Shown: positions 9,166 through 16,812 of the stretch, piece by piece | How the letters are laid out: each line of letters starts with the position of its first letter | How positions within the stretch are numbered: the stretch's first letter is position 1 | DNA from: CAZOWW01 sp964583765 | Lineage (GTDB): Bacteria; Actinomycetota; Actinomycetes; Actinomycetales; Kineosporiaceae | Direction of reading: 5' to 3' | NCBI GenBank assembly: GCA_964583765.1 | Contig: CAZOWW010000016.1 | Span: 1 to 59,719 of the forward strand | DNA length: 59,719 bases | Translations under genes and position numbers: made by a program | Notes under the pieces: generated by a model | What the model was told of the DNA's origin: nothing | Seen by the model: only the letters and a program-made list of their open reading frames with translations | Databases searched by the model: none

Positions 9166-10223
9166 CGCGCGTCCATGAGGTGATCCTCCCCGCGGTGGCC
9201 CTGCGCGGGGACACCGGCGGCGGTCGAGCGTCGGGGGAGAGTGCACAGGGCACCGCGGTGACCCTGTTCGCCGATCACACCCTGCGGGCACGGGCGTGGT
9301 TGCCGTCCGCGGCCGCCGTCGAGCTGCTCGCCCTGTTCGGCATCGGCGCTGCGGCCGCCCGCAGCACGCTGGCCCGGATGGCGCGGCGGGGGGCCCTCGA
9401 GCTGGGACGACAGGGCCGCCACACCTCCTACCGGCTCACCCCCGCGGCCGCCACCGCCCTTGCCCGGGGAGGCCGGGCCGTGGTGACCTTCGTGGATGAG
9501 TCCGAGGCCTGGGACGGCTGGTGGACGCTGATCGCGTTCTCCCTCCCGGGGGAGGGCGGTGGCGAGCGCCGGGTGCTCCGCGGACGTTTGCGGTGGCGCG
9601 GGTTCGTGCCGCTGTACGACGCGCTCTGGGTCTCCGCGCAACCACCGACACCGGCCCTCGTGGACATCCTCGCGGCCGTCGGCCCCGGAGCGATCACGAT
9701 GTTCCGGGCACAGGAACGGGAGGTGCGCACCCTGACCACCCGCTCCCCGCTGGCGGTGTGGGACACGGCATCGGCGGCCGCTCGGTACCAGGACTTCGTG
9801 TGCCGGTGGGCCCCGCTGCGGGCACAGCTGGGCGATCCACGGACGCCGACCGGGGATCCACGGGCAGCTGCAGGGGTCCCAGGCCTCGACGGCGCGGCGG
9901 CGCTGCGTGCACGGACCGAGATCATGGACGAGTACCGCCGGTTCGTCGTCCTCGATCCGCGGTTGCCCGCCTCGCTGATGCCGCCGGGGTGGCTCAGGGC
10001 ACAGGCCCGGGAGATCTTCGCGTCGATCTACGACGGGTTGGGGCCGGCGGCTCTCGGGCACGTGCGGGACGTCGTCGCGCGCGTCACGGGGGTGGCCCCC
10101 TCCTGCATCCTCACGCACACCACGGTCGACCTGGCCGCCGGCATGGTGCCGCAGGGCGACGCGGACCACATTCCCTCGAGTCCCGAATCTCTCGATCCCG
10201 GACCCACCGGCCTCGCACCCTGA
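9162..10223 (+). CDS. PaaX-family transcriptional regulator (second of a pair)
   Basis: About 353 residues, parallel to the preceding gene along its length: a winged helix (GTAVTLFADHTLRARAWLP, LFGIGAAAARSTLARMARRG), the WDGWWTLIAFSLP and LRWRGFVPLYDALWVS blocks, then the C-terminal domain with VLDPRLPASLMPPGW. The start GTG overlaps the upstream stop (GTGA), so translation is probably coupled and the two proteins may act as a heteromer; that is inference. The family and duplication are clear, the target genes are not. The last 40 residues (after DVVARVTGV) are unlike the first copy. Confidence 0.8.
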   Translation: MTRVHEVILPAVALRGDTGGGRASGESAQGTAVTLFADHTLRARAWLPSAAAVELLALFGIGAAAARSTLARMARRGALELGRQGRHTSYRLTPAAATALARGGRAVVTFVDESEAWDGWWTLIAFSLPGEGGGERRVLRGRLRWRGFVPLYDALWVSAQPPTPALVDILAAVGPGAITMFRAQEREVRTLTTRSPLAVWDTASAAARYQDFVCRWAPLRAQLGDPRTPTGDPRAAAGVPGLDGAAALRARTEIMDEYRRFVVLDPRLPASLMPPGWLRAQAREIFASIYDGLGPAALGHVRDVVARVTGVAPSCILTHTTVDLAAGMVPQGDADHIPSSPESLDPGPTGLAP

Positions 10224-10425
10224 CCGCCGCGCAGGAAGCGGCGCCCGTGGAGGGCCGGGCCCGCGTCGGCCCGGATGCGCGTGAAGTCGGGCGTGCCTGA
10301 AGCTGCCCACAAGGGATGGTTTCCTCTCCCCGTTGACCTGGGAACACGACCTTGACGCCGGGCCCTGCCCACCGGAGCATGTGCGATCGAAATTCGCTCG
10401 TTCCCCCAAGGAGGTGCTCTCGAAA

Positions 10426-11034
10426 GTGAACCGCTTCAACTCACTCGTCGCTCGTGTCCGACGGCGGGCCCGGATCGCCACGGTGGCGGTCGCCGTTTCC
10501 GGGCTGCTTGTCGGGCTGGCGGGTAGTCCCGCCCAGGCATCGGTCTGGAGCCTGCAGGACAGTTTCGACACCGACGGCGTCTGGAGCTTCGGTTCGGTGG
10601 GTGTGACCGGCCCCTATTCGTACTCCAGTGGTTTCGGGGGGATCGACCACTACAGCCCGACGACACACTCGGGCAAGTCCTCGGGGTACGTCGATCTCCT
10701 GGATGCCAACACGGGTTATGTCTGGGCGGGCCGCACCGTCCACCTCACGCCGGCGCAGGTGCATTCGGCGACGTGCTACGCGGGTATCTGGATCCTCCCC
10801 GGTAACGGGACGTCGTGGAACATCGAGGTGATCAACCCGACGACGTGGACCTACCTCGCTCTGAAGTCGGTCACTCTCACCAATACGACCGGCGCCTATC
10901 AGTTCGTCATGGTGGGTCCGTGGACGACTGGGCCCACCGACGTGTACTTCCGGGTTGCCCTGGGAGCCAATCCGAAGTTGACCGGCTGGGTCGGCGGCGA
11001 CCTCGACGACCTGGCCGTGCAGTGCAGTTACTGA
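10426..11034 (+). CDS. Small secreted protein of unknown function
   Basis: About 202 residues. The GTG start at 10426 gives a typical signal peptide (RRRARIATVAVAVSGLLVG, cleavage near AQASV); AAGGAGG lies about 12 bases upstream. The mature part of roughly 160 residues is rich in Gly, Thr, Tyr and Trp and starts VWSLQDSFDTDGVWSFGSVG, with later GYVWAGRTVHLTP and TGWVGGDLDDLAVQC. This pattern resembles carbohydrate-binding-type beta-sandwich domains in which an ordered loop ends with DDL, but I recognise no family. Only two cysteines, near the middle and the C-terminus, could form a disulfide. It stands alone between the PaaX pair and the metal transporter. Confidence 0.65.
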   Translation: MNRFNSLVARVRRRARIATVAVAVSGLLVGLAGSPAQASVWSLQDSFDTDGVWSFGSVGVTGPYSYSSGFGGIDHYSPTTHSGKSSGYVDLLDANTGYVWAGRTVHLTPAQVHSATCYAGIWILPGNGTSWNIEVINPTTWTYLALKSVTLTNTTGAYQFVMVGPWTTGPTDVYFRVALGANPKLTGWVGGDLDDLAVQCSY

Positions 11035-11372
11035 CCATGCTCCTCGGCTGTGGTGGATCTCGCTGACTCCGGCCGGCCGGGGCTTCGTGCCTCACCCCGG
11101 TCCCGTGATGTTCGGTCGCTCCGGCGTGGGGGCGTCGAGTGCGGCCGGAGCATCTGACCGGCGAAGGGCTCGGCACTGCGCACCACGAGATCCGCACAGC
11201 TGTCCGCGGCGGCGCGTCTCCCCGGTCCGGTCGGGAGCGCGCCGTTCGTGGGCACGCGGGTCCGTCAGTTCGGACCGGGTCCCCGGTGACCGTCTCCGAT
11301 GGCTGTCCCGAGGCGGCTGTTCCGTTGCCGCCGTTCACCTGTCGGACGACCTCCCGACGCCGACCGCTCCTA

Positions 11373-11389
11373 TTGCGAATAGTTTGCAA
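11373..11389 (+). promoter_or_regulatory. Nur-box-like operator (TTGCGA-N5-TTGCAA) within a probable promoter of cbiM
   Basis: TTGCGA, five bases, TTGCAA: this matches the tTGCaa-N5-ttGCAA box described for the nickel-responsive Fur-family repressor Nur of Streptomyces in 11 of 12 defined positions. The left half can also serve as a -35 (TTGCGA) with TAGTGT at 11395-11400 as -10, spacing 16, so a bound repressor would block the promoter. It is 68 bases upstream of the transporter start. The motif is directly visible; regulation by Nur and nickel specificity are inference. Confidence 0.65.
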
Positions 11390-11456
11390 CAGGGTAGTGT
11401 TCCTGAGGGCTGCGGCTGTCGCGGTCATCCCGGCCACCCGCCCGCCGGAGGTCGAC

Positions 11457-12671
11457 GTGCACATTCCCGACGGATATCTCTCTCCGCAGACCTGTGCCGC
11501 GGCCTACGCCGTGGCCGTGCCGGCCTGTGCGATCGCCTCACGCAAGGTGACTTCGGTGGTGCACACCCGCAACGTCCCGTTGCTGGGCATGTTCTCGGCG
11601 GTCAGCTTCCTGACGATGATGTTCAACGTCCCGGTCCCGGACGGGACGACCGCGCACGCGGTCGGAGCCGTGATCATCGCGATCGTGTTCGGTCCCTGGG
11701 CGGCGATCGTCGCCGTCTCCGTGGCCTTGCTCTTCCAGGCGCTGCTGTTCGGGGACGGGGGAGTGCTCAGTTACGGCGCCAATGTGGTGAACATGGCCAT
11801 CATCATGCCCTTCGTGGGACTGGCCGCGTACCGGCTGATCTCCGGGAGGACTCCGCTCACCTCGCGCCGGCGGACGGTGGCGGCCGCGATCGGGGGATAC
11901 CTCGGGATCAATGCGGCGGCGCTCGCGGCTGCGGTCGAGTTCGGGATCCAGCCGGTGTTCTTCCACACCGCCTCGGGCGCACCGCTGTACGCGCCCTACC
12001 ACCTCTCGCAGACCGTTCCGGCAATGATGCTGGCCCACCTGACGGTGGCGGGTGCCGCGGAGGCCATCCTCACAGCAGGTGTCTTCGCCTACCTGGCCCG
12101 GGCCGACGTCCGGCGCCTGGTGCCCAACCATCCGGGGATCCCGGTCACCGCCGATGGACGTGTGCCCGGCGAGCGTGCGTCCGGCGGCCCGCGTCTTCGC
12201 CCGGCCCGGATGGCTCTCGGGTTCGTCGCCGCGATGGTGGTGCTGACCCCGCTGGGGCTGCTCGCGCCGGGCGGGGCCTTCGGCGAGGACGCCCCCGGCG
12301 GACTCGACCTCGGCAAGCTCGGGCTGCGGGCGATCCCGGCCGGACTGAACACGTACAACGGCTTCTGGAGCCATGCCCTGCTCGGAGGCTACGGATTCTC
12401 CGGCGGGCAGGACCCCGCGCTCGGGTACTGGGTGTCCGCCCTGGTGGGGGTCGCGGTCGTCGGGGTCACGATCTACGGGCTCGTCCGGCTCCTGGCGCTG
12501 GTCACCGGGCGGACGGTGCCACCGCGTGAGCGGGCTCGGGCCCTGGTTCCCGCCGGTGTGTCCGCCCGGGGCGCACTGTCCGGCGGGGAGGCGGAGGCGG
12601 GCGTGCACGTCGTGCCCACCGAGGGCACAGGGGCCACCCGAACTCCTGACCCGGCGGAGGCCGGCCCATGA
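11457..12671 (+). CDS. cbiM: Energy-coupling substrate component CbiM with fused CbiN-like (PDGLE) tail, probably nickel importer
   Basis: About 404 residues. The start is fixed by the family N-terminus: MHIPDGYLSP is read here from GTG (VHIPDGYLSPQTC), where the N-terminal amine and His2 bind the metal. Residues 1-220 contain the CbiM membrane segments, including TAHAVGAVIIAIVFGPWAA and the conserved GDGGVLSYGANVVNMA. After a hydrophilic spacer (about 225-260) come two further membrane segments around ALGFVAAMVVLTPLGLLAPGG and YWVSALVGVAVVGVTIYGL, corresponding to the separate CbiN/PDGLE protein of other systems. The stop overlaps the next start (ATGA). With CbiQ and CbiO it forms an ECF-type importer of Co or Ni; the Nur-like box argues for nickel. 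Confidence 0.85.
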   Translation: MHIPDGYLSPQTCAAAYAVAVPACAIASRKVTSVVHTRNVPLLGMFSAVSFLTMMFNVPVPDGTTAHAVGAVIIAIVFGPWAAIVAVSVALLFQALLFGDGGVLSYGANVVNMAIIMPFVGLAAYRLISGRTPLTSRRRTVAAAIGGYLGINAAALAAAVEFGIQPVFFHTASGAPLYAPYHLSQTVPAMMLAHLTVAGAAEAILTAGVFAYLARADVRRLVPNHPGIPVTADGRVPGERASGGPRLRPARMALGFVAAMVVLTPLGLLAPGGAFGEDAPGGLDLGKLGLRAIPAGLNTYNGFWSHALLGGYGFSGGQDPALGYWVSALVGVAVVGVTIYGLVRLLALVTGRTVPPRERARALVPAGVSARGALSGGEAEAGVHVVPTEGTGATRTPDPAEAGP

Positions 12672-13708
12672 CGGCGTCCCTCACCGCACCCTCGGCCACG
12701 GTGACGTCCGGGGCCACCGCGACATCGGGCACTGCGTCGACCGCGGCTCGCACGAACGGTGGGGACACGACGCCGGCCGACGGCGAGGCGAGGCACCTCA
12801 CGCCCGCGTGGTTGCTGCGGCCGGAACCAGGGCTGTGCGCCTGCGGCTGCCTGGGGCGCCGCCGCCGTGGCTCCTTCGTCGAGCGGACCCTCGAGGGTGG
12901 GGCGACCCTGCTCCGGCAGGTGATGTTCGGCGAGGACAGCGCTTCGGCTCGCGGACTGCTCCAGCGGCTGGACCCGCGGGTGAAGCTCGTCGGACTGCTC
13001 GTGCTGCTCGTCGCGCTCGCCCTGGTGCACCACCCCGTCGTCCTGGGCCTCGCCTACCTGGCGACCCTGGTCCTCGCGGGGGTCTCCGGGATCCCGACCG
13101 GCTTCTTCGTCCGGCGGGTCTGGCTGTTCGTACCGATCTTCACGGGGGTCATGGTCCTGCCGGCGACGCTGTCCGTGGTCACGCCGGGCGAGCTCGCCGT
13201 CCCTTTGTGGACCTGGCACGGGCACCCTCAGGGACTCACCGTCCAGGGCCTGACCAGCGCCGCGCTCGTGGTCGCCCGCGTCGCCTGCTCCATCTCGCTC
13301 GTCGTGCTGGTCACCCTGACCACGCCGTGGGTGCGGCTGCTGGCGGCGCTCGGCGCCCTCGGTGTCCCCCGGATCTTCGTGCTCATCATCACGTTGGCCT
13401 ACCGGTACGTGTTCCTGCTCCTGGGCACCGTCACCGAGATGTACACCGCGCGCAAGGCACGCACCGTCGGCGCGCAGATGCACGACCGCACCGCGCGCGC
13501 CTTCCTGGGCGCGTCGGCGGGGGCGGTGTTCGGCAAGGCGCAGTACCTGTCCGAGGAGGTCCACCAGGCGATGGTCGCCCGGGGGTACCGCGGGCAGGCC
13601 CGCACGCTGCACGTCTTCCGGTTCACCCGCATCGACCTGGTCGCCGCCGCCGTGATCCTGGCGGTCGGGGTCTCCGTCCTCCTGGGGGATCAGTTCCTTG
13701 GTCGCTGA
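12668..13708 (+). CDS. cbiQ: Energy-coupling transmembrane protein CbiQ
   Basis: A 346-residue T-component that links the substrate protein to the ATPase. The first 90 residues are a long polar extension (Thr/Ala-rich, with a CACGCLGRRRRG motif) not usual for CbiQ. The core begins at LQRLDPRVKLVGLLVLLVAL and has about five membrane segments. The two coupling-helix motifs typical of CbiQ (A-R-G) are visible in the C-terminal part: YTARKARTVG and MVARGYRG. Translation is coupled to cbiM by an ATGA overlap, and its end overlaps the cbiO start by 11 bases. Confidence 0.85.
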   Translation: MTASLTAPSATVTSGATATSGTASTAARTNGGDTTPADGEARHLTPAWLLRPEPGLCACGCLGRRRRGSFVERTLEGGATLLRQVMFGEDSASARGLLQRLDPRVKLVGLLVLLVALALVHHPVVLGLAYLATLVLAGVSGIPTGFFVRRVWLFVPIFTGVMVLPATLSVVTPGELAVPLWTWHGHPQGLTVQGLTSAALVVARVACSISLVVLVTLTTPWVRLLAALGALGVPRIFVLIITLAYRYVFLLLGTVTEMYTARKARTVGAQMHDRTARAFLGASAGAVFGKAQYLSEEVHQAMVARGYRGQARTLHVFRFTRIDLVAAAVILAVGVSVLLGDQFLGR

Positions 13709-14600
13709 GAAGTCCGTCGACATGTCCGCCCCGGCCCGAGCAAGGGAGACCGGTGACCCGGGACCGGACTCCAGCACGGGAACCGGTACCGCCGAGGCGT
13801 GGGCCACAGCGGTCCCGGTGTTCGCCTGCCGGGATCTGCGGTACTCCTACCTGGACCGCTTCCCCGCCCTCGACGGGATCACTCTCGACATCCCCCGCGG
13901 ACAGCGACTCGCCCTGCTCGGTGCCAACGGTTGCGGCAAGTCCACCCTGTTGAAGGTCCTGGACGGGCTGGTCCTGCCCACCTCGGGCACCTTCCGCGCC
14001 TTCGGGCAACCGGTCACCGAGGAGACCCTGGAGGACGAGCAGTTCTCCCGGGCGTTCCGTTCCCGGGTGGGGTTCGTGTTCCAGAACTCCGACGCCCAGG
14101 TCTTCTCGCCGACCGTGCGGGAGGAGGTCGCCTTCGGCTGCCTGCAGCTGGGCATGTCGAGCGAGGAGGCACAGGTGCGGGTGGACGAGGTCCTGGAGAT
14201 GCTCGGCATCCGTGAGTTGGCCGAGCGGACGCCGTTCCACCTGTCCGGCGGCCAGAAGAAGAAGGTGGCGATCGCCTCGGTGCTGGTCATGAATCCCGAG
14301 GTCCTGCTCTTCGACGAGCCCACGGCCGCCCTGGACCCCCGCACCCAGCAGTGGCTGATCGACCTGCTCGTGGAACTCGGCACGGCCGGTAAGACGATCG
14401 TCCTGGCCACGCACGACCTGGACTCCCTCGATCTGCTGGCCGACCGTGCCGTCGTCCTCGGCGAGGACCACCGGATCGTGGCCGACGACGCCCCCGCCCA
14501 GGTGCTCGGGGACCGGGAGCTCCTGCTGCGGGTGAATCTGGTCCACGCGCGCACCCGGCTCCCGTTCGGGGCGGCGGGCCACCAGCGGCCCGGGGGCTGA
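13698..14600 (+). CDS. cbiO: Energy-coupling ATPase CbiO
   Basis: A 300-residue ABC ATPase. Walker A GANGCGKST, Q-loop FVFQNSDAQVFSPTV, signature LSGGQKKKVAIA, Walker B VLLFDEPTAALD and switch histidine LATHDLD are all intact. A TTG start at 13698 lies inside cbiQ with GGGGGAT upstream; the ATG at 13722 is the other option and would remove eight residues. The first 35 residues are a polar extension. It closes the cbiM-cbiQ-cbiO operon; no separate cbiN is needed because of the CbiM fusion. It powers Ni or Co uptake at the inner face of the membrane. Confidence 0.88.
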   Translation: MVAEKSVDMSAPARARETGDPGPDSSTGTGTAEAWATAVPVFACRDLRYSYLDRFPALDGITLDIPRGQRLALLGANGCGKSTLLKVLDGLVLPTSGTFRAFGQPVTEETLEDEQFSRAFRSRVGFVFQNSDAQVFSPTVREEVAFGCLQLGMSSEEAQVRVDEVLEMLGIRELAERTPFHLSGGQKKKVAIASVLVMNPEVLLFDEPTAALDPRTQQWLIDLLVELGTAGKTIVLATHDLDSLDLLADRAVVLGEDHRIVADDAPAQVLGDRELLLRVNLVHARTRLPFGAAGHQRPGG

Positions 14601-14690
14601 CCGGGATCCGGCCGTCGGGCGCTCGCCCCGCCGGGGTGACCGGACGCGCCCGCCTGGTCGACGGGATCGCCGAGGCCTCCCGGGCCCGTC

Positions 14691-15458
14691 CTACCGGGTC
14701 GCGGCGGCGACGGGTGTCGCCGACCTGGCGCGGGCGTGTTCCTGGGCGGCGGCCGCGAAGGCCTGGATCACCCGGTGCGGGCGGGAACCGCTCTCGGCGA
14801 GCTCGGGCTGGAACAGGGTGATCAGGAAGAACGGGTGCGTGGGCAGTTCCGCGATCCGCACCTCGCCGTGCTCGTCGTGACCGGTGAAGCGCAGACCGTG
14901 CGCGGTGAGGGTGTCGAGGTGCTCGGGAACCGGGCCGTAGGAGCAGTGGAACCGCTCGATGGTGCGCTCCACGCCCAGCACCGACTCGGCGAGGCTGCCC
15001 GGCACCAGGACGACGGTGCCCTCGTGACCGACCAGGGAGCAGGACAGGGGCGCGATCACGAGCAGCTCGGCGTCCGGGTCCTGTTCGGCGTGCCCGGCCC
15101 GCGGCAGGCCCGCGACGTTGCGGGCGTACTCCAGCACGGCGTGCTGGAACCCACCGCAGGTGCCGAGGAAGGGGACGTCGCCGGTGCGGGCGATCCGCGC
15201 CGCCTCCACGGCGCCGGCCTCACTGCGGTACGGACTCCCGGGGATCAGCCAGATCCCGTCGAAGCCGTCCAGCCCGTGCGCCGCGACATCCTCGGTGGGG
15301 ATCCAGTAGGGGTCCAGGTCGAGGTGGTCCTGCTCGCGCAGGGTGGCGAGGAGGTCCGGGATGCGACCGTGCGCCCGGATGTGCGGGGATCGGTCGCCGA
15401 CCAGGGCGATCCGCGTCGTGGGGTGGGGTTGCTGGTCCGGGGTGGGGTGTGTGCTCAT
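14691..15458 (-). CDS. CTP-synthase-C-terminal-like glutamine amidotransferase-fold protein
   Basis: A 255-residue stand-alone relative of the CTP synthase glutaminase domain. It starts MSTHPTPDQQ, then RIALVGDRSPHIRAH, and has the nucleophile elbow FLGTCGGFQH. Where CTP synthase has the catalytic pair in FHPE, this protein reads LITLFQPELAE, so the histidine is replaced by glutamine while the glutamate stays. I recall this as typical of a family sometimes called CTP synthase C-terminal region-related (seleno)protein, in which the Cys can be selenocysteine; here it is an ordinary TGC. Function is unknown. It is divergent from the LysR gene, 75 bases apart, and is the obvious regulatory target. 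The 3' end faces cbiO. Confidence 0.75.
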   Translation of the reverse strand: MSTHPTPDQQPHPTTRIALVGDRSPHIRAHGRIPDLLATLREQDHLDLDPYWIPTEDVAAHGLDGFDGIWLIPGSPYRSEAGAVEAARIARTGDVPFLGTCGGFQHAVLEYARNVAGLPRAGHAEQDPDAELLVIAPLSCSLVGHEGTVVLVPGSLAESVLGVERTIERFHCSYGPVPEHLDTLTAHGLRFTGHDEHGEVRIAELPTHPFFLITLFQPELAESGSRPHRVIQAFAAAAQEHARARSATPVAAATR

Positions 15459-15514
15459 GTGCCCAGGATCGATGGCGAGCAGTCTTCAGCGCCAACGATG
15501 ATTGATGACCCTTG

Positions 15515-15531
15515 TATCAGCGATGCTTATG
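15515..15531 (+). promoter_or_regulatory. Candidate LysR-type operator between the divergent pair
   Basis: TATCAGC-GAT-GCTTATG is an imperfect inverted repeat (5 of 7 arm positions), the only AT-rich dyad in the 75-bp divergent gap. It ends two bases before the GTG proposed as the LysR start and would fit autoregulation plus control of the amidotransferase gene. Confidence 0.4.
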
Positions 15532-15533
15532 CC

Positions 15534-16427
15534 GTGGACCCCACCCTGCTCCGCACCTTCGTGACCGTCGTGCACCACGGCTCCTTCTCGGCCGCGGCGC
15601 GTGAGCTGGCTTACACGCAGTCCGCGGTGTCCCAGCAGATCGCCGTGCTCGAGAGCGAGCTGGGGGCACCGCTCCTGCACCGTCGTCCGGTCGCGGTGAC
15701 CGAGGCCGGGGCGCGCCTGCTGGAGCACGCCGGACCGATCCTGCTCCGGCTGGAGGCGGCCCGGGCGGACGTGGCCCGGGCGGCCCGGCCGCCGACGGAT
15801 CGGCTGGTCCTGGGTTGCTCACCCGGCGCCATGACGCGCACGATCGCGGACGCCCTGGCTGCCCTGCGGGAGCACGTGGCCGGGATCGCGCTCACCGTGG
15901 TGGTCGAGGGCCGCGCCGCGGTGACGGCCGCGGTCACGGGCGGGCAGGTCGACGCCGCCCTGGTGGACGGGATCGCGGCGAGCAACGACCCCCTTCGCCT
16001 GCCGGACGCCGGCGCCCTCACCCGGATCGGGATCGTCGAGACCGCACTGTGCGTGGTGCTCCCGGCCGGGCACCCCCTGGCGCGTCGCCCGGGGTTGCGC
16101 CTGCCCGACCTGGTGGACGCACGCTGGCTGGACGCTCCCGACGCCGCCGCCCCACTGGCCTCACTCCAGGCCGCGGTCGGCGGGGACGGTCCGAGGGCCG
16201 GGCTGCGGTACACCGGGAGCGACACGGCTGCGGTGCAGGCCCTGGTCGCGGCGGGCCACGGGCTGGCCGTGCTGCCGTACCAGGATCCGTTCCGGGCGGA
16301 CGTGACGGTGGTGCCGCTCGTCGCACCGCCCCTGGTCCATCGCACGGAGCTGGTGCACGGCCACCTGGTGCCCGGACCGGTGCGTCGCCTGGTCGCGGTG
16401 CTGCAGGGGGGCGTGCCTCCGGGGTGA
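15534..16427 (+). CDS. LysR-family transcriptional regulator
   Basis: About 297 residues. The N-terminal helix-turn-helix is clear: DPTLLRTFVTVVHHGSFSAA, LAYTQSAVSQQIAVLESELG and LLHRRPVAVTEAGARLL. The C-terminal periplasmic-binding-like effector domain (about 90-290) includes LVLGCSPGAMTRTIADAL and a second lobe with ALVAAGHGLAVLPY. The GTG at 15534 gives the usual LysR start and leaves the inverted repeat upstream free; the ATG at 15498 would add 12 residues. Neither has a good ribosome site, so the transcript may be nearly leaderless. Effector unknown; probable target is the divergent amidotransferase-like gene. Confidence 0.8.
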   Translation: MDPTLLRTFVTVVHHGSFSAAARELAYTQSAVSQQIAVLESELGAPLLHRRPVAVTEAGARLLEHAGPILLRLEAARADVARAARPPTDRLVLGCSPGAMTRTIADALAALREHVAGIALTVVVEGRAAVTAAVTGGQVDAALVDGIAASNDPLRLPDAGALTRIGIVETALCVVLPAGHPLARRPGLRLPDLVDARWLDAPDAAAPLASLQAAVGGDGPRAGLRYTGSDTAAVQALVAAGHGLAVLPYQDPFRADVTVVPLVAPPLVHRTELVHGHLVPGPVRRLVAVLQGGVPPG

Positions 16428-16440
16428 GGTGCGGGCTCGG

Positions 16441-16512
16441 CTTGTCGGGCTCTGCCGAGCTCTGCTTGTCGGGCTCTGCCGAGCTCTGCTTGTCGGGCTC
16501 TGCCGAGCCGGG
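16441..16512. repeat. Three 24-bp tandem repeats between the LysR gene and the riboswitch
   Basis: A 24-base unit beginning CTTGTCGGGCTCTGCCGAG is repeated three times without spacers (16441-16464, 16465-16488, 16489-16512); the last copy differs in its final bases. Inside each unit GGCTCTGCCGAGC can fold on itself. It lies just after the LysR stop and before the cobalamin riboswitch. Confidence 0.85.
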
Positions 16513-16535
16513 TGAGCCGCTGTGCCAGGATGGCG

Positions 16536-16728
16536 GCGACGGTGCGGAGGAACTCCGGTGCGGGCGTCGTGCCCAAGGCCGGGGCGGGCCCGCCACTGTG
16601 ACCGGGGAGCCGACTCCCCGCGATGGCCACTGGAACCGGTGCGAGCCGGTCGCCGGGAAGGCCGGGAGCCGGCGCCGGGACCGGCTGTTCCGCGGTCCTG
16701 CATCCGGGAGCCAGGACATTCCGGCCGT
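16536..16728 (+). promoter_or_regulatory. Cobalamin (B12) riboswitch upstream of cobT
   Basis: The conserved elements occur in the right order. GGAGGAACTCCGGTGCGG starts the aptamer, CGCCACTGTGACCGGGGAG follows, then GCCACTGG at 16626-16633, CGGGAAGGC at 16654-16662 and the closing B12-box-like GGGAGCCAGGAC near 16706-16717. Adenosylcobalamin binding would lower expression of cobT, 85 bases downstream. A 12-base palindrome GTGCCCGGGCAC directly after the aptamer could be part of the expression platform. The class is well supported; how it switches is not visible. Confidence 0.88.
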
Positions 16729-16812
16729 CCCGTGCCCGGGCACACTCCCGCCCGGCGTTCGGTTCTGGCCTCCGGCGGCGTGGAACCCCGTCGACAGTGG
16801 AAGGACTTCCCG

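Noticed and set aside
11035..11456. Cobalamin riboswitch upstream of cbiM
   Set aside because: I looked for the GCCACTG and CGGGAAGG elements here and found none; the AT-rich Nur-like dyad is the only clear regulatory signal. No gene is supported in this 422-bp stretch either.
16522..16812. Longer start for cobT in the same open frame
   Set aside because: The region is a cobalamin riboswitch by its conserved elements and translates to a low-quality Arg/Gly-rich peptide. GTG 16813 has a good ribosome site.
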